Assembly (NCBI GenBank): GCA_902779765.1
Contig: CACZCQ010000003.1
Span: forward strand, 62,001 to 126,000
Direction: 5' to 3'
Origin: an uncultured Bacteroidia bacterium
GTDB lineage: Bacteria; Bacteroidota; Bacteroidia; Bacteroidales; UBA932
Length of the DNA stretch: 64,000 nt
The notes under the pieces are model-generated. The model worked only from the letters and a program-made list of their open reading frames with translations. It was not told the DNA's origin and did no database searches. Every line of letters begins with the position of its first letter. Positions within the stretch are counted from its first letter, which is position 1. Positions 25,792 to 35,477 of the stretch are shown here, in pieces. A program made the translations under genes and the position numbers.

Positions 25792-27534
25792 ATGAAAAGG
25801 ACAGTTTTTTATCTGACGGTCGCCGCCTGTCTATTATCTTTCCTGTGCATAGATGCCCTGGCACAGAACCCCGGCGGGAACCAGAGGAAGGAAGCCGAAT
25901 TCGTGGAAGAGTATATCCTCCCGGTCAGGATCATGAAGACGGAGGGGGAGGTGTCCGAAAGCGGGAACCTGCTCAAGCCATATGTCGGCCAGGTATCCAC
26001 CGATGAACCCGTAACGACCACTTTCAAGACCACCAGGAGAAAGAAGGCTTCGGTCCTTCTCGATTTCGGGAAAGAGCTCCAGGGAGGAGTGCAGATAGTC
26101 CGTGCCATATCAGGCGACCATTCTGCCGCAGTCTTCCACCTTTGCTTCGGAGAATCCGTGTCCGAGGCGATGAGCGACGTGTCGGCCGAAGGATCCACGG
26201 CGACGAACGACCACTCGGTCAGGGATTTCGAGACTGCGGTTCCCTGGCTGGGCTCCGCCACGGTGGGGGAGACGGGTTTCCGTTTCCTGAGACTGGACCT
26301 TGTAAGCGAGGATGTTGAGGTTCCGGTGGTCGCCGTAAGGGCGGTATCCAGGTACAGGGATATTCCGTATCAGGGAAGTTTCAAGTGCAACGACGAGCGG
26401 ATCAACAGGATCTGGGAGACCGGAGCCTATACGGTCCATCTGAATATGCAGGACTATCTCTGGGACGGAATCAAGAGGGACCGCCTCGTCTGGATGGGAG
26501 ACATGCACCCGGAGGTGATGACCATCGGTACCGTATTCGGCAATCACGAAGTGGTCAGGAAGAGCCTCGACTATGTCCGCGACGGTACCCCGGTGGATTC
26601 ATGGATGAACGGGATATGCTCATATTCATTGTGGTGGATCATAATCCATCACCATCTGTACTGGTATTACGGTGACAAGGAATATCTCGCCGCGCAGAAG
26701 GACTATCTCACGCAACTGCTCAGGAATGTGATCAGGAATACGAAGGGGAACAAGGAGAACTACAAGGAAGGAAGGTTCATCGACTGGCCGACCAATGACA
26801 ATCCGGATGCCATCCATGCAGGCCTCCAGGCACTTACGGTAAGGGCCCTTGAAGCCGGTGCCGAAATTGCCGGCTGGCTGTCGGACCCCGTCCTCCAGAA
26901 CCAGTGCAGGGAAACCGCAGCCAGGCTGAGGACCTATGTCCCTGATCCCAAGGGCAACAAGGAGGCCGCCGCACTGCTGGCGATAGAAGGTATGCTGGAC
27001 GGCAGGACAGCACGCGATATTATCGTCCGCGACGGAGCCAGGGACTTCACGTCCTTCATGGGTTATTATATGCTTGAGGCTCTGGCCGAAAACGGCAATT
27101 ATGACGATGCCGTAGAACTTATCTCAGAATATTGGGGAAGAATGCTGGACCTTGGCGCCACCACATTCTGGGAGGACTTCAACTACGGGGATTCCAAGAA
27201 TGCCGCAAGGATCGATGAATTCGTACCTGAGGGAAAGTTCGACATACATGCCGACGGCGGAGCCTATTGCTATGTCGGCCTGCGCCACAGCTTCTGCCAC
27301 GGCTGGGCTTCCGGCCCTACCGCCTGGATCAGCGAGCATCTGCTGGGAGTTGAAATCGTCGAGCCCGGGTTCAAGATGGTCAGGATCAGGCCGCATCTAG
27401 GGCCCCTCAAATGGGTGGAAGGCGATTTCCCTACACCCTACGGTCCCATACATGTCTCCCATAGCCGTCAGGAAGACGGACGTATCTCATCTAAGGTAGT
27501 CCTGCCCGAAGGGGTGGAACTGGCCATGGATTAG
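25792..27534 (+). CDS. GH78-type alpha-L-rhamnosidase, secreted
   Basis: 580-residue glycoside hydrolase that removes terminal alpha-L-rhamnose from glycans or glycosides. It has a signal peptide (about residues 1-24, ending DALAQ) for periplasmic or surface location. An N-terminal beta-sandwich domain is followed by an (alpha/alpha)6 barrel with the GH78-type segments WDGIKRDRLVWMGDMHPE (catalytic acid region), FIDWPTNDN and HGWASGPTAWISEHLLGVE, then a short C-terminal sandwich. It is shorter than many GH78 enzymes. It is divergent from the aldolase/PHP operon, linking rhamnose release and catabolism. Confidence 0.88.
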   Translation: MKRTVFYLTVAACLLSFLCIDALAQNPGGNQRKEAEFVEEYILPVRIMKTEGEVSESGNLLKPYVGQVSTDEPVTTTFKTTRRKKASVLLDFGKELQGGVQIVRAISGDHSAAVFHLCFGESVSEAMSDVSAEGSTATNDHSVRDFETAVPWLGSATVGETGFRFLRLDLVSEDVEVPVVAVRAVSRYRDIPYQGSFKCNDERINRIWETGAYTVHLNMQDYLWDGIKRDRLVWMGDMHPEVMTIGTVFGNHEVVRKSLDYVRDGTPVDSWMNGICSYSLWWIIIHHHLYWYYGDKEYLAAQKDYLTQLLRNVIRNTKGNKENYKEGRFIDWPTNDNPDAIHAGLQALTVRALEAGAEIAGWLSDPVLQNQCRETAARLRTYVPDPKGNKEAAALLAIEGMLDGRTARDIIVRDGARDFTSFMGYYMLEALAENGNYDDAVELISEYWGRMLDLGATTFWEDFNYGDSKNAARIDEFVPEGKFDIHADGGAYCYVGLRHSFCHGWASGPTAWISEHLLGVEIVEPGFKMVRIRPHLGPLKWVEGDFPTPYGPIHVSHSRQEDGRISSKVVLPEGVELAMD

Positions 27535-27547
27535 TATTGTTACAAGA

Positions 27548-28072
27548 TTAGACCAACCCTTCGGGAATCCTCATGGAGATCCGGAGGGTTTCTTCGTCTA
27601 TGTCGATGATGAGGTCTTCGTGGAGTGGAACCATCACCGTATCGGAAACGGTTTCCACATATAGGCAGGGATTGCCGGGGATGGGCTCGTATCCTGTGAC
27701 CGACCCCACCTTGTTCCCGTTTTCATCAAGGAGCTCCCAGCCTACCAGGTCTTCGACCGACAGGCCGTCCCCGTCGTCCCGGCCGCCGTCGACGGCGTCG
27801 GGCCTTGCGAATACGTCCCTGCCTGCGATTTCCTCCGCGTCAGAAAGACTCTTTATTCCGGTAAGCCGGACGAGGGCCCGCGAAGTGCCCCTGGTCTGGA
27901 AAGATTCAATAAAAAAGGGAACCGGAAGTCCATCGAAAATGATGAACACCGGTTCCTCGAGGTTCAAGTCCTCGGGATCGATATCGCGGAAACCCATAAG
28001 GATTTCCCCTTCGGTACCGTAGGACTTCAGTACCCGGGCGATCCGCAGAAATCCTGTAGAAGCCCCGGACAT
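27548..28072 (-). CDS. rimM: Ribosome maturation factor RimM
   Basis: 174-residue 16S rRNA processing factor that binds S19 in the assembling 30S head. The ATG at 28072 (MSGASTGFLRIARVLKSYGTEG) is chosen because it gives the N-terminal RimM beta-barrel directly; a longer frame would read through rpsP. The PRC-barrel half holds LVGWELLDENGNKVGSVTGYEP and VPLHEDLIIDIDEE. It follows rpsP by 4 nt, the widespread rpsP-rimM pair. Confidence 0.94.
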   Translation of the reverse strand: MSGASTGFLRIARVLKSYGTEGEILMGFRDIDPEDLNLEEPVFIIFDGLPVPFFIESFQTRGTSRALVRLTGIKSLSDAEEIAGRDVFARPDAVDGGRDDGDGLSVEDLVGWELLDENGNKVGSVTGYEPIPGNPCLYVETVSDTVMVPLHEDLIIDIDEETLRISMRIPEGLV

Positions 28073-28076
28073 CTGA

Positions 28077-28625
28077 TTAAGCCTCCTCTGCAGGTGCTTC
28101 CTCGGCGGCCTCTTCAGTTGCCTTTGCGGCAGCTTCCTCGGCAGCCTTGCGCTGAGCCTCTGCAAGTTCCTCAGCCTTCTTTGCGATGGCTTCGGCCCTT
28201 TCAGCATTGACCTTCTTCTCAGCTGCGGCAGCAGCCTTCGCCTTGTCGGCAGCGGCCTTTACAAGACCTTCCTTCTTGGCGTTGATCTTGGCATCTCTCT
28301 GAGCCTTCCACTCGTTCCACTTCTGGTCAGCCTGCTCCTGGGTGAGGGCGCCCTTGGCAACACCGCCCTGGAGGTGCTTGCGGAGAAGTACTCCCTCGTA
28401 GGAGAGGATCCTGCGGGTGACAAGAGTGGGCTGGGCACCTACGTTGAGCCAAGCGAGAGCCCTCTCACCGTCGAGGATGATGGTGGCGGGGTTGGTGTTG
28501 GGGTTGTAGGAGCCGAGTTGCTCGATGAAACGACCGTCGCGAGGTGAGCGAGAGTCAGCCACAACAATGTGGAAGAATGCGAAATTCTTCTTTCCGTGGC
28601 GCTGAAGTCTGATTTTAACAGCCAT
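28077..28625 (-). CDS. rpsP: 30S ribosomal protein S16 with long C-terminal tail
   Basis: S16 core at residues 1-85 ([39 protein letters not shown]) followed by about 95 residues rich in Ala, Glu and Lys that look helical. The total of 182 residues is about twice the E. coli length; such tails are common in Bacteroidota. It is the promoter-proximal gene of rpsP-rimM. The roughly 60-nt leader contains a small hairpin, CTCCCA / TGGGAG at 28665-28681, that could be a regulatory element. Confidence 0.95.
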   Translation of the reverse strand: MAVKIRLQRHGKKNFAFFHIVVADSRSPRDGRFIEQLGSYNPNTNPATIILDGERALAWLNVGAQPTLVTRRILSYEGVLLRKHLQGGVAKGALTQEQADQKWNEWKAQRDAKINAKKEGLVKAAADKAKAAAAAEKKVNAERAEAIAKKAEELAEAQRKAAEEAAAKATEEAAEEAPAEEA

Positions 28626-28685
28626 TGTGAATCTGTTTTAAATTAATAAATTATGAACCATTGCCTCCCAACCCGTGGGAGCGTG

Positions 28686-28716
28686 CAAAGATAAGAATAA
28701 TTATGAAACCATGAAA
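28686..28716 (-). promoter_or_regulatory. Promoter of rpsP-rimM
   Basis: Minus strand: TTTC at 28713-28716 (one mismatch to TTTG), 19-nt spacer, then TATCTTTG at 28686-28693, a perfect -7 box. It faces away from the tRNA-Leu promoter, which begins 5 nt beyond. Confidence 0.6.
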
Positions 28717-28720
28717 AAAT

Positions 28721-28751
28721 TTTGGTATTTACGGAATATTACCTATTTTTG
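28721..28751 (+). promoter_or_regulatory. Consensus promoter of tRNA-Leu
   Basis: TTTG at 28721-28724, exactly 19 nt, then TATTTTTG at 28744-28751. This is a full match to the Bacteroidota housekeeping promoter and the best evidence in the window for the phylum. Confidence 0.75.
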
Positions 28752-28779
28752 CAGTCCCGTCTGACGGGAAAACATACTT

Positions 28780-28862
28780 GCGGTAGTGGTGAAATGGTAT
28801 ACACGCTACTTTGAGGGGGTAGTGGGCGTTAGCCCGTGTGAGTTCGACTCTCACCTACCGCA
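28780..28862 (+). tRNA. tRNA-Leu (anticodon GAG)
   Basis: 83-nt class II tRNA. Acceptor arms GCGGTAG and CTACCGC pair fully; the D stem is GTG/CAC; the anticodon stem CTACT/GGTAG holds the loop TTGAGGG with anticodon GAG; the long variable arm is GGGC-GTTA-GCCC; the T arm is GTGAG-TTCGACT-CTCAC. The discriminator base is A. The CCA end is not encoded (the gene is followed by CAAG). It has its own promoter and terminator. Confidence 0.95.
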
Positions 28863-28864
28863 CA

Positions 28865-28896
28865 AGAGACGACCTTCGAGGCCGTCTCTTTTTTTT
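28865..28896 (+). terminator. Terminator after tRNA-Leu
   Basis: Stem AGAGACG / CGTCTCT (28865-28871 with 28883-28889) and a run of eight T residues, starting 3 nt after the tRNA end. Confidence 0.9.
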
Positions 28897-28922
28897 GTTT
28901 CGACCGGTAATCCTCCTTATAT

Positions 28923-29438
28923 TCAGTCAATTTGAGTCACGAATTCCTTAACGGGCACACGGCTTCCGTGTAGCGCAGAGGGGGTGCTGTCGGGAGATGG
29001 ATAACCTACGTTTATGATGGCGACGAGGTCGTAACCGTCGGTCCCGGGAAGTATCTCCTTCAGCAGGGCCGGGTCGAATGAGCCGACCCAGAGGGTGGAC
29101 AGCCCCTCATTCTCCGCTGCGAGCATCAGGTATGTGGCCACGATCGAAGCATCCACCTCCGCCCCGTTCTTGCCGTCGTACCGCCGCACCCATGCGTCGG
29201 CAGGGCGGCATCCGACGACAAGGAGCAGAGGCGCACCGTAGTTGGAGCGCGTGACACCCTTGATGGCCTCCAGCGTGTCCGGATCGGAGACTGCCCACAC
29301 ATGGACCGGCTGCTTGTTCACGGCCGTGGGTGCGATCCGTCCGGCTTCGATGATCCGGGCGGTTTTCTCCTGCTCGACGGCCTGTGCCGCGAATGCCCTG
29401 CAGGAGTATCTTCTTTGTAAGACGGTGTTGAATTCCAT
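28923..29438 (-). CDS. Nitroreductase family flavoprotein
   Basis: 171-residue FMN-dependent oxidoreductase of the nitroreductase fold. The N-terminal LQRRYSCRAF is the typical FMN-phosphate binding start, followed by IAPTAVNKQPVHVWAV; the mid-protein DASIVATYLMLAAENEGLSTLWVGSF and the terminal VAIINVGYP segment are also characteristic. It is at the short end for the family. It stands alone, convergent with the tRNA-Leu transcription unit. Physiological electron acceptor unknown. Confidence 0.88.
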   Translation of the reverse strand: MEFNTVLQRRYSCRAFAAQAVEQEKTARIIEAGRIAPTAVNKQPVHVWAVSDPDTLEAIKGVTRSNYGAPLLLVVGCRPADAWVRRYDGKNGAEVDASIVATYLMLAAENEGLSTLWVGSFDPALLKEILPGTDGYDLVAIINVGYPSPDSTPSALHGSRVPVKEFVTQID

Positions 29439-29504
29439 GACGATAATATCCGTTGGTGTTACGTAAAATTACCAAATAATCTGGAGAATTACATTCCAAG
29501 AAAA

Positions 29505-29533
29505 TTGTTTTTAATGATTTTTTATTAGATTTG
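29505..29533 (+). promoter_or_regulatory. Promoter of the MFS-ROK operon
   Basis: TTG at 29505-29507, 18-nt spacer, TAGATTTG at 29526-29533 (perfect -7 box). The leader to the ATG at 29590 is about 50 nt. Confidence 0.5.
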
Positions 29534-29589
29534 TGTAATGTACCACAGTAAGACACGTATTATCATTAATTTCATAAAACTGTTTCTGC

Positions 29590-30879
29590 ATGGAAAAGAA
29601 AAAAACTAACATGGTGGCCATCGTGACGATGTGCTTCATCTTTGCGATGATTTCCTTCGTCACCAACATGGCAGCTCCTTTCGGCAACATCTGGGGCAAC
29701 AAGTTCGAGTGGTCCAAGATGGCCGGAAACCTCATGAACTTCGCGGCTTATCTCTTCATGGGTATCCCCGCGGGCAAGATGCTCCTCAAGATCGGTTACA
29801 AGAACACGACCCTCGCCGCTCTCGCGACCGGTTTCATCGGAATCGTCATCCAGTGGCTTTCCAGCAAGATCGGTGCTGACACCTCGGCGATCATCGTCTA
29901 CCTGATCGGTGCATTCGTCTGCGGTCTCTGCGTCTGCATGCTCAACACCGTTGTCAACCCGATGCTGAACATCCTCGGAGGCGGTGGAAACAAGGGTAAC
30001 CAGTACATCCAGATCGGTGGAACCCTGAACTCCCTGACCGGAACCCTCACTCCGCTCCTCGTAGGTGCCCTCATCGGTACCGTGACAGCCAACACCTCGA
30101 TGTCCGATGTCGCGCCTCTGCTCTTCATCGCCATGGGTGTCTTCGCACTTGCCTTCATCATCATCTCGCTCGTCAAGATTCCCGAGCCGGCAAGGGAGCG
30201 TAACGCCACCGTCTATGAGCACAGCGCATGGAACTTCCGCCACTTCGTACTCGGAGCCATCGCAATCTTCTTCTATGTAGGTATCGAGATCGGTATCCCT
30301 TCACAGGTGAACTTCTACCTCGCCGACGCTACCGGAAGGGGAGCTTTCCCTGCCGGATTCGCAGGTGCCGCCGCCATCGGTGGAGCTATCGCTGCCATCT
30401 ACTGGCTGCTCATGATGGTCGGCCGTCTGTGCAGTACGTTCATTTCAGGTAAGGTCAGCACCAGGGCCCAGATGATCACTGTAAGTTCAGTCGCCATCCT
30501 CCTCGTGCTCATCGCGATATTCATTCCCAAGACCGTCACCGTCAACATGCCCGGCTACAGCGCCGCGGACGGATTCTCGATGTTCCAGGTCCCGCTCAGC
30601 TGTCTGCTCCTCGTCCTCTGCGGTCTCTGCACCTCCCTCATGTGGGGCGCCATCTTCAACCTCGCAGTCGAAGGACTCGGCAAGTACACCGAAGCTGCTT
30701 CCGGAATATTCATGATGCTCGTCGTCGGTGGCGGTATCATGCCGTTCATCCAGGACTTCATCGCCAAGGGTGCCGGTTACATGAACAGCTACTGGCTCGT
30801 CATCGCGATGCTCTGCTACCTCCTCTACTACGCACTTGTCGGTTGCAAGAACGTTAACAAGGACATCCCTGTCGACTAA
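29590..30879 (+). CDS. MFS sugar transporter, probably hexose/H+ symporter
   Basis: 429-residue inner-membrane transporter resembling the FHS (fucose-galactose-glucose) branch of the MFS: N-terminal MISFVTNMAAPFGNIWG, GIPAGKMLLKIGYKNTTL after helix 2, NPMLNILGGGGNKGNQYIQIGGTLNSLTGTLTPL in the helix 4-5 region (read with gaps), and late WGAIFNLAVEGLGKYTEAASG. Codons are strongly biased to C-ending forms, suggesting high expression. It is translationally coupled to a ROK sugar kinase (TAATG, 1-nt overlap), so it likely imports the sugar that the kinase phosphorylates. Confidence 0.85.
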   Translation: MEKKKTNMVAIVTMCFIFAMISFVTNMAAPFGNIWGNKFEWSKMAGNLMNFAAYLFMGIPAGKMLLKIGYKNTTLAALATGFIGIVIQWLSSKIGADTSAIIVYLIGAFVCGLCVCMLNTVVNPMLNILGGGGNKGNQYIQIGGTLNSLTGTLTPLLVGALIGTVTANTSMSDVAPLLFIAMGVFALAFIIISLVKIPEPARERNATVYEHSAWNFRHFVLGAIAIFFYVGIEIGIPSQVNFYLADATGRGAFPAGFAGAAAIGGAIAAIYWLLMMVGRLCSTFISGKVSTRAQMITVSSVAILLVLIAIFIPKTVTVNMPGYSAADGFSMFQVPLSCLLLVLCGLCTSLMWGAIFNLAVEGLGKYTEAASGIFMMLVVGGGIMPFIQDFIAKGAGYMNSYWLVIAMLCYLLYYALVGCKNVNKDIPVD

Positions 30880-31853
30880 TGATTATGAATATGGATAATA
30901 TCGATCAGAACCTCGTAATAGGTGTTGATGTAGGCGGACAGACTTCCAAATGCGGAATCGTCGATGCCAGGGGTACCGTCATAGCCCAGACCGTCATCAG
31001 GACTGACAACTTCGATACAGTCGAACCTTACATCGCCGAGCTTGCGGAAGCTTTGACCAAGCTTGTCAAGGAGACCGGCGCGGAAGGCAAGATCCGTGGT
31101 ATCGGTGTCGGAGCCCCCAACGCGAATTACTATACCGGCGACATCGAGAACGCCGTCAACCTTTCCTGGGGCCGTTCTGGTTCCATCCATTTCGCGGCAA
31201 TGCTGAGGGATGCGATGGGAGGCATTCCTGTCACCCTGACCAATGATGCCAATGCTGCCGCGATGGGTGAGATGACCTACGGAGCTGCAAGGGGTATGAA
31301 GAATTTCATCACGATTACCCTTGGAACCGGAGTCGGCAGCGGTATCGTCATCAACGGTGAGATGGTCTACGGCCACGATGGTTTTGCCGGCGAGCTCGGC
31401 CACACCACCCTCGTCCGTCATAACGGCCGTCTCTGCAACTGCGGAAAGAACGGTTGCCTCGAGGCATATTGCTCGGCGATCGGAATCGCCAGGACTGCCC
31501 GCGAGTGGCTGGATATGACCGATGAGCCTTCGCTCCTTAGGAAGCTTGACAAGATCACTGCAAAGGACATCTATGATGCAGCCAAGGAAGGCGACCAGAT
31601 CTCTTTGAGGTTGTTCGACTACACCGGCACGATGCTCGGAATGGCTTTCGCAGACTTCATCGAGTTCTCTTCACCTGAGGCCATAGTGCTCTTCGGCGGA
31701 ATGGCAAAGAGCAAGGAATTCCTTACCGAGCCTATCGAGAGGGCTATGAACGCGAACGTCCTTCCTCTCTGGAGAGGCAAGGTCAAGCTCGTCTACTCAG
31801 CCCTCAAGGAATCCGACGCCGCCATCCTCGGCGCTTCAGCCCTCGCCTGGTAG
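30879..31853 (+). CDS. ROK family sugar kinase (glucokinase type)
   Basis: 324-residue cytoplasmic kinase with the ATP phosphate motif [12 protein letters not shown] at the N-terminus, [12 protein letters not shown], the [16 protein letters not shown] segment, GELGHTT and the ROK zinc motif [14 protein letters not shown]. This group includes glucokinases and N-acetylhexosamine kinases. The start at 30879 overlaps the transporter stop; an in-frame ATG at 30891 is also possible. Pairing with an FHS-like importer suggests glucose or a related hexose. A strong terminator follows at 31873-31921. Confidence 0.9.
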   Translation: MIMNMDNIDQNLVIGVDVGGQTSKCGIVDARGTVIAQTVIRTDNFDTVEPYIAELAEALTKLVKETGAEGKIRGIGVGAPNANYYTGDIENAVNLSWGRSGSIHFAAMLRDAMGGIPVTLTNDANAAAMGEMTYGAARGMKNFITITLGTGVGSGIVINGEMVYGHDGFAGELGHTTLVRHNGRLCNCGKNGCLEAYCSAIGIARTAREWLDMTDEPSLLRKLDKITAKDIYDAAKEGDQISLRLFDYTGTMLGMAFADFIEFSSPEAIVLFGGMAKSKEFLTEPIERAMNANVLPLWRGKVKLVYSALKESDAAILGASALAW

Positions 31854-31872
31854 GGCCGGGACAGTTTCTGAA

Positions 31873-31921
31873 AGAATTGGTCGTGAGCCGGAGTCCGGCA
31901 GGCGGCCAATTCTTCTTTTTT
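31873..31921 (+). terminator. Terminator after the ROK kinase gene
   Basis: Long stem AGAATTGG (31873-31880) with CCAATTCT (31906-31913), containing an inner GCCGGA/TCCGGC hairpin, followed by a T-rich tract to 31921. Confidence 0.85.
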
Positions 31922-31923
31922 GC

Positions 31924-31931
31924 TAACTTTG
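31924..31931 (+). promoter_or_regulatory. -7 box of uvrA
   Basis: TAACTTTG, a perfect TAnnTTTG match, directly after the preceding terminator and 6 nt before the uvrA ATG at 31938. No -33 match was seen, as that position is occupied by the terminator stem. Confidence 0.45.
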
Positions 31932-31937
31932 TATTCA

Positions 31938-34739
31938 ATGAGCGGTAAAGGCAAGGAATATATAAAGGTACGTGGGGCCAAGGCCCACAATCTTAAAGGT
32001 GTGGACGTGGACATCCCCCGCAACGAGTTCGTCGTGGTGACCGGACTCAGCGGCAGCGGGAAGTCTTCCCTAGCCTTCGATACCATCTATTCCGAAGGCC
32101 AGAGGCGCTATATGGACACCTTGTCCACCTATGCCAGGCACTTCATGGGAATCCTCGAGAAACCGGAGGTGGAAAGCATCGACGGCCTGAGTCCCATCAT
32201 TGCCATTGAACAGAAGACCACCGGCAACAATCCCCGCTCGACAGTCGGAACCATCACGGAGATATTCGATTTCCTCCGCCTGCTCTACGCAAGGGCTTCC
32301 AGGGCATATTCCCCGGCTACTGGCAAGGAGATGGTCCGCTATACCGACGAGCAGATCGTGGACCTGATCATGGAGGGCTACAAGGGGAAGAAGTGCTATC
32401 TCCTGGCTCCTCTCGTAAGGGGCCGCAAGGGACACTACCGCGAGTTGTTCGACCAGCTCCGGAGGCGCGGCTATACGGAGGTACGGGTGGACGGAGAAAT
32501 CCAGCCCCTGAATGAGATAGATGCACTGGACCGCTACAAGGGCCATTTCATCGAACTGGTGGTCGATAAACTCAAACCTTCCGAAGGTGACACCAAGAGG
32601 GTCAGGGATTCGGTCATGACAGCCCTGAATCTTGGAAAGGGATCCATCGCGATGCTTGAGAGCGGTTCGGACACCCTGCGCCATTTCTCCAAGCACCTGG
32701 TCGATCCGGATACCGGCCTGTCCCTCCAGGAACCTGCCCCTCATTCCTTCTCTTTCAACTCTCCGGAGGGTTACTGCCCTCACTGCAAGGGACTTGGCAT
32801 GATCGTGGACGTGAATATGGATACGATCATCCCGGACCGCAGCGTTTCCATAGCTGACGGCGGGATAGTACCGCTGGGGAGGGTTCGCGAGAACAAGAAA
32901 TTCGACATAATCCGCTCGATTGCGAGGAAGTACAACTTTTCCCTGTACGATCCCATCGAGACCGTACCGGACGAGGCCATATCCCACATCATATTCGGAA
33001 GCGACGAACTGTTCAGGGTCGGGGAGGGCAACCTTTCCGAGATGGTGTCATTCCCGGGAATCGTGGATGACATCGACGATAAGATAGAATGTCCCGTCTG
33101 CCATGGCACCCGTCTCAACGAGAATACGAAGTGTTTCAGGATCGATGGCAAGACCATCTCGGAAGTCGCTGCGATGGAGATGACGGATCTGAAGGAATGG
33201 CTCGCATCCCTTCCCGGGAAACTTTCCGAGAGGGAGAACAACATTGCCAGGGATATTCTCAAGGAACTCGACGAGAGGGTCCGTTTCATGCTCGACGTGG
33301 GGCTTGACTACCTGACCCTCGACAGGCCCACCGGATCCCTTTCCGGAGGCGAGAGCCAGAGGATCAGGCTGGCCACCCAGATCGGTTCCAAGCTCGTGGG
33401 GGTGCTTTACATCCTTGACGAACCTTCCATCGGCCTTCATCAGAGGGACAACCGCAAGCTCATTACCTCATTGAAGGAGCTTCGTGACGAGGGAAACTCC
33501 GTGATGGTCGTGGAACACGATATGGAGACCATGATGAGCGCCGACTGGATAGTCGACGTGGGGCCCGGAGCCGGAGAGAACGGCGGGAAGATATGCCTCA
33601 GCGCTCCGTTGGGTGCCCTGATGAAGTACTCTCCCGAAGACGGAAAGATACCCTCTTCCCTGGACAGGGAAGAATCCGGTCACTGCATTTTCGGCCGGTC
33701 CCTTACCCTGGACTATCTCCAGGGACGCAAAGAGATCCCTGTGCCCGCGACCCGCCGCAGCGGAAACGGTCTTTCACTCGTCCTTAAAGGTGCGAGGGGC
33801 AACAACCTCAAGGATATAGACGTAACCTTCCCCCTCGGCCGTTTCATAGGTGTGGCCGGAGTGAGCGGAAGCGGCAAGTCGTCGCTCATCAATGAGACTC
33901 TGATGCCTATCCTGAAGAACAAGCTCCACAGGGCCAAGCTGCGTCCGCTTCCGTACGACTCCATCGAAGGGATCAGGAACATCGACAAGCTTATCGAGAT
34001 AGACCAGAGCCCTATCGGTCGTTCCCCGAGATCCAATCCTGCGACTTTCACGGGCGTGATGGGCGACATCCGGAGCCTGTTCGAGGATACCCCTGATGCG
34101 AAAGTCCGCGGCTTCAAGGCAGGACGGTTCTCTTTCAACGTGCCTGGAGGGCGTTGCGAGGCTTGCAACGGTGCCGGAATCAAGGTCATAGAGATGAACT
34201 TCCTCCCCTCTGTCAACGTGGTCTGCGATGAATGCCGCGGAAGACGTTACAAGGAGGATACCCTTGCAGTCCATTACAAGGGAAAGAACATCAATGATGT
34301 CCTCGAGATGCCCATCAGCGAGGCCTATGAATTCTTCAAGCCCATCCCCTCCATCGCCAGGAAACTGAAAGCCCTCGTCGACGTGGGCCTGGGCTATGTC
34401 CATCTAGGGCAGAGCGCCGTGACCCTCTCCGGCGGGGAGAGCCAGAGGATGAAACTGGCTGCGGAACTGTTCCGCAAGGCTACCGGGAACACCCTCTACA
34501 TCCTTGACGAGCCTACCACCGGCCTGCATTTCGAGGATATCAAGGTCCTGCTGGGAGTCCTTCAGCAACTGGTCGACCAGGGGAACACGGTGATCATCAT
34601 CGAGCACAACCTGGACATCCTCAAGAGTGTGGACTATATCTTCGACCTGGGCCCTGACGGTGGCCAGGGTGGAGGAAGGATCGTGGCGGAGGGCACTCCG
34701 GAGGAATTCCATATTGATGATTTATGGAATTATTCCTAA
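31938..34739 (+). CDS. uvrA: Excinuclease ABC subunit A
   Basis: 933-residue damage-recognition ATPase of nucleotide excision repair, starting at the ATG at 31938. Two ABC modules are visible: Walker [10 protein letters not shown] (36-44) and GVSGSGKSS in the second half, with signatures LSGGESQR twice and Walker [10 protein letters not shown]. The second zinc module is complete (CEACNGAG and CDECRGRR). The first keeps only CPHC: the preceding CxxC pair of E. coli UvrA is replaced by a [20 protein letters not shown] stretch, which I recall as usual in Bacteroidota. Standard length otherwise. Confidence 0.96.
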   Translation: MSGKGKEYIKVRGAKAHNLKGVDVDIPRNEFVVVTGLSGSGKSSLAFDTIYSEGQRRYMDTLSTYARHFMGILEKPEVESIDGLSPIIAIEQKTTGNNPRSTVGTITEIFDFLRLLYARASRAYSPATGKEMVRYTDEQIVDLIMEGYKGKKCYLLAPLVRGRKGHYRELFDQLRRRGYTEVRVDGEIQPLNEIDALDRYKGHFIELVVDKLKPSEGDTKRVRDSVMTALNLGKGSIAMLESGSDTLRHFSKHLVDPDTGLSLQEPAPHSFSFNSPEGYCPHCKGLGMIVDVNMDTIIPDRSVSIADGGIVPLGRVRENKKFDIIRSIARKYNFSLYDPIETVPDEAISHIIFGSDELFRVGEGNLSEMVSFPGIVDDIDDKIECPVCHGTRLNENTKCFRIDGKTISEVAAMEMTDLKEWLASLPGKLSERENNIARDILKELDERVRFMLDVGLDYLTLDRPTGSLSGGESQRIRLATQIGSKLVGVLYILDEPSIGLHQRDNRKLITSLKELRDEGNSVMVVEHDMETMMSADWIVDVGPGAGENGGKICLSAPLGALMKYSPEDGKIPSSLDREESGHCIFGRSLTLDYLQGRKEIPVPATRRSGNGLSLVLKGARGNNLKDIDVTFPLGRFIGVAGVSGSGKSSLINETLMPILKNKLHRAKLRPLPYDSIEGIRNIDKLIEIDQSPIGRSPRSNPATFTGVMGDIRSLFEDTPDAKVRGFKAGRFSFNVPGGRCEACNGAGIKVIEMNFLPSVNVVCDECRGRRYKEDTLAVHYKGKNINDVLEMPISEAYEFFKPIPSIARKLKALVDVGLGYVHLGQSAVTLSGGESQRMKLAAELFRKATGNTLYILDEPTTGLHFEDIKVLLGVLQQLVDQGNTVIIIEHNLDILKSVDYIFDLGPDGGQGGGRIVAEGTPEEFHIDDLWNYS

Positions 34740-34751
34740 ATTTGTAGGAAT
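34732..34751 (+). promoter_or_regulatory. Inverted repeat ATTCCTA-N6-TAGGAAT over the -7 box of the MBL gene
   Basis: Perfect arms at 34732-34738 and 34745-34751. The TAAATTTG box (34737-34744), a TAnnTTTG match, starts on the uvrA stop codon and lies inside the repeat. The ATG of the MBL gene is 18 nt downstream. The same arms occur at 16150-16170. Confidence 0.45.
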
Positions 34752-34768
34752 AGCCTTTTATCGGTTTT

Positions 34769-35473
34769 ATGGATCCTCGGAGCACCATCAATATCAAGTC
34801 GTTCTGCTTCAATCCGTTCCGTGAGAATACGTATATTCTCTGGAGCGAGGGGGATAACTGCGTGATTGTCGATCCGGGTTGCTACGATGATTCCGAGCAT
34901 GCCGTGCTGGAATCCTTTGTGGGAAGGAAGGGGCTGAAGCCCTGTGCAATCTGGCTCACACACGGCCATTTCGACCATATATTCGGAGTCTCCCGTCTTG
35001 TCCGAGATTATCAGGTCCCGGTATTCATGTCCCGGGAGGACAGGTTCATACTGGATAAGGACGGTGAATATGCTTCCGGGGTCGGGCTGATGAGACCCGA
35101 TGCCACTTTTGAAACTGACGACCTTTCCGAAGGTCAGATACTGAGGATCGGCCCTGATGACGATGCCCCTGCTTTCAGGGTCATATCCACTCCCGGCCAT
35201 ACTCCCGGCGGAGTCTGTTTCTATAGTGAGGAGTGCGGGGTGCTTCTTTCCGGGGATACCCTTTTCGCAGGAGCCATAGGAAGGACCGACCTGGAAGGCG
35301 GTGATTACGACAAGGAGATCGTGGGAATCATGGAAAAACTCATGGTACTGCCCGGAGATGTGGATGTCCTTCCCGGACACGGCCCCAGGTCATCCATCGC
35401 CGAAGAAAGGACCGGCAACCCTTTCCTACAGCCTTTCAACGAACCGTGGGAAACCGAAATTGAAACTGATTGA
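34769..35473 (+). CDS. MBL-fold metallohydrolase (glyoxalase II-like)
   Basis: 234-residue cytoplasmic hydrolase with the metallo-beta-lactamase fold: first strand NPFRENTYILW, the metal motif THGHFDH, then STPGHTPGG, LLSGDTLF and DVLPGHGPRS, all in order. Such short proteins are usually annotated as hydroxyacylglutathione hydrolase-like or general thioesterases; the substrate is unknown. It begins a rightward cluster with two deoxynucleoside kinases (4-nt gap to the first). Confidence 0.9.
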   Translation: MDPRSTINIKSFCFNPFRENTYILWSEGDNCVIVDPGCYDDSEHAVLESFVGRKGLKPCAIWLTHGHFDHIFGVSRLVRDYQVPVFMSREDRFILDKDGEYASGVGLMRPDATFETDDLSEGQILRIGPDDDAPAFRVISTPGHTPGGVCFYSEECGVLLSGDTLFAGAIGRTDLEGGDYDKEIVGIMEKLMVLPGDVDVLPGHGPRSSIAEERTGNPFLQPFNEPWETEIETD

Positions 35474-35477
35474 GAAT

